Assembly: GCF_025449335.1 (NCBI RefSeq)
Contig: NZ_CP104883.1
Span: 124,001-188,000, forward strand
Source of the DNA: Bartonella sp. HY328
GTDB lineage: Bacteria; Pseudomonadota; Alphaproteobacteria; Rhizobiales; Rhizobiaceae
DNA length: 64,000 nt
Direction: 5' to 3'
Position numbers and translations under genes: made by a program
Shown here: in pieces, positions 63,971 to 64,000 of the stretch
How positions within the stretch are numbered: the first letter of the stretch is position 1
Layout of the letters: every line of letters begins with the position of its first letter
The notes under the pieces: model-generated
The model's database searches: none
What the model was told of the DNA's origin: nothing
The model's input: the letters and a program-made list of their open reading frames with translations, nothing else

Positions 63971-64000
63971 TAATTTCATATCTTTAAAAATATTGAAAAT

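Overview
The window is chromosomal DNA from an alphaproteobacterium of the Hyphomicrobiales (Rhizobiales), close to Brucellaceae/Bartonellaceae but AT-rich. The support is gene content: a 2,872-residue cyclic beta-1,2-glucan synthase of the Brucella/Rhizobium type, a BA14K-family protein, a BluB protein, bioMN, and two DUF1127 genes each followed by stem-loops with CCUCCUCCC-type loops. Most genes are core metabolism or envelope functions. I see no phage, insertion sequence, CRISPR array or rRNA operon; there is one tRNA (Arg, ACG).

Layout. 1-7 kb: the 3' part of an RND efflux operon (adaptor plus the first part of the pump, cut by the window edge), an orphan histidine kinase, tRNA-Arg, a TetR-CPBP protease pair with a good operator, and a frameshifted small exported protein. 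7-19 kb: the giant cyclic glucan synthase, 1.2 kb without genes, then zwf-pgl. 19.7-24.3 kb: a sugar-type locus (SDR, Gfo/Idh/MocA dehydrogenase, TIM-barrel isomerase) bracketed by a decayed partial copy of the SDR gene. 24.5-33.5 kb: a family 25 glycosyltransferase, two small secreted proteins sharing an FGDGSP motif, prs, a DUF4424 protein, argH and tlpA divergent, and the ABC-F ATPase uup. 33.5-34.6 kb: a tandem duplication of a DUF1127 gene plus a three-hairpin small-RNA array. 34.9-46.5 kb: bioN-bioM-plsC, an MFS remnant, a BA14K protein, a Fur-family regulator, secA, a parS-like site, msrA, proC, folD and an unknown anchored protein whose start is interrupted by an A8 tract. 46.9-51.4 kb: a polyamine ABC transporter (potFGHI type) and a small lipoprotein. 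52.2-56.3 kb: a heme-uptake locus (TonB receptor, HmuS-like protein, HmuT) without its permease and ATPase. 56.4-59.6 kb: an alanine catabolism module (alr-dadA with a divergent Lrp/AsnC regulator). 59.6-64 kb: a small membrane protein, thpR, a Tat-exported serine hydrolase, bluB and an SDR.

The strongest non-routine signals are the duplicated DUF1127/anti-Shine-Dalgarno hairpin modules at 33.6-34.6 kb, the secreted FGDGSP paralogue pair, two homopolymer-associated frame breaks (6.47 kb and 46.50 kb), the SDR partial duplication with catalytic-residue losses, the parS-like palindrome at 42.04 kb, the partial heme locus, and a twin TGAAC-N3-GTTCA palindrome at 51.4/51.8 kb. All assignments come from reading the sequence and from memory of the families; no database search was run.
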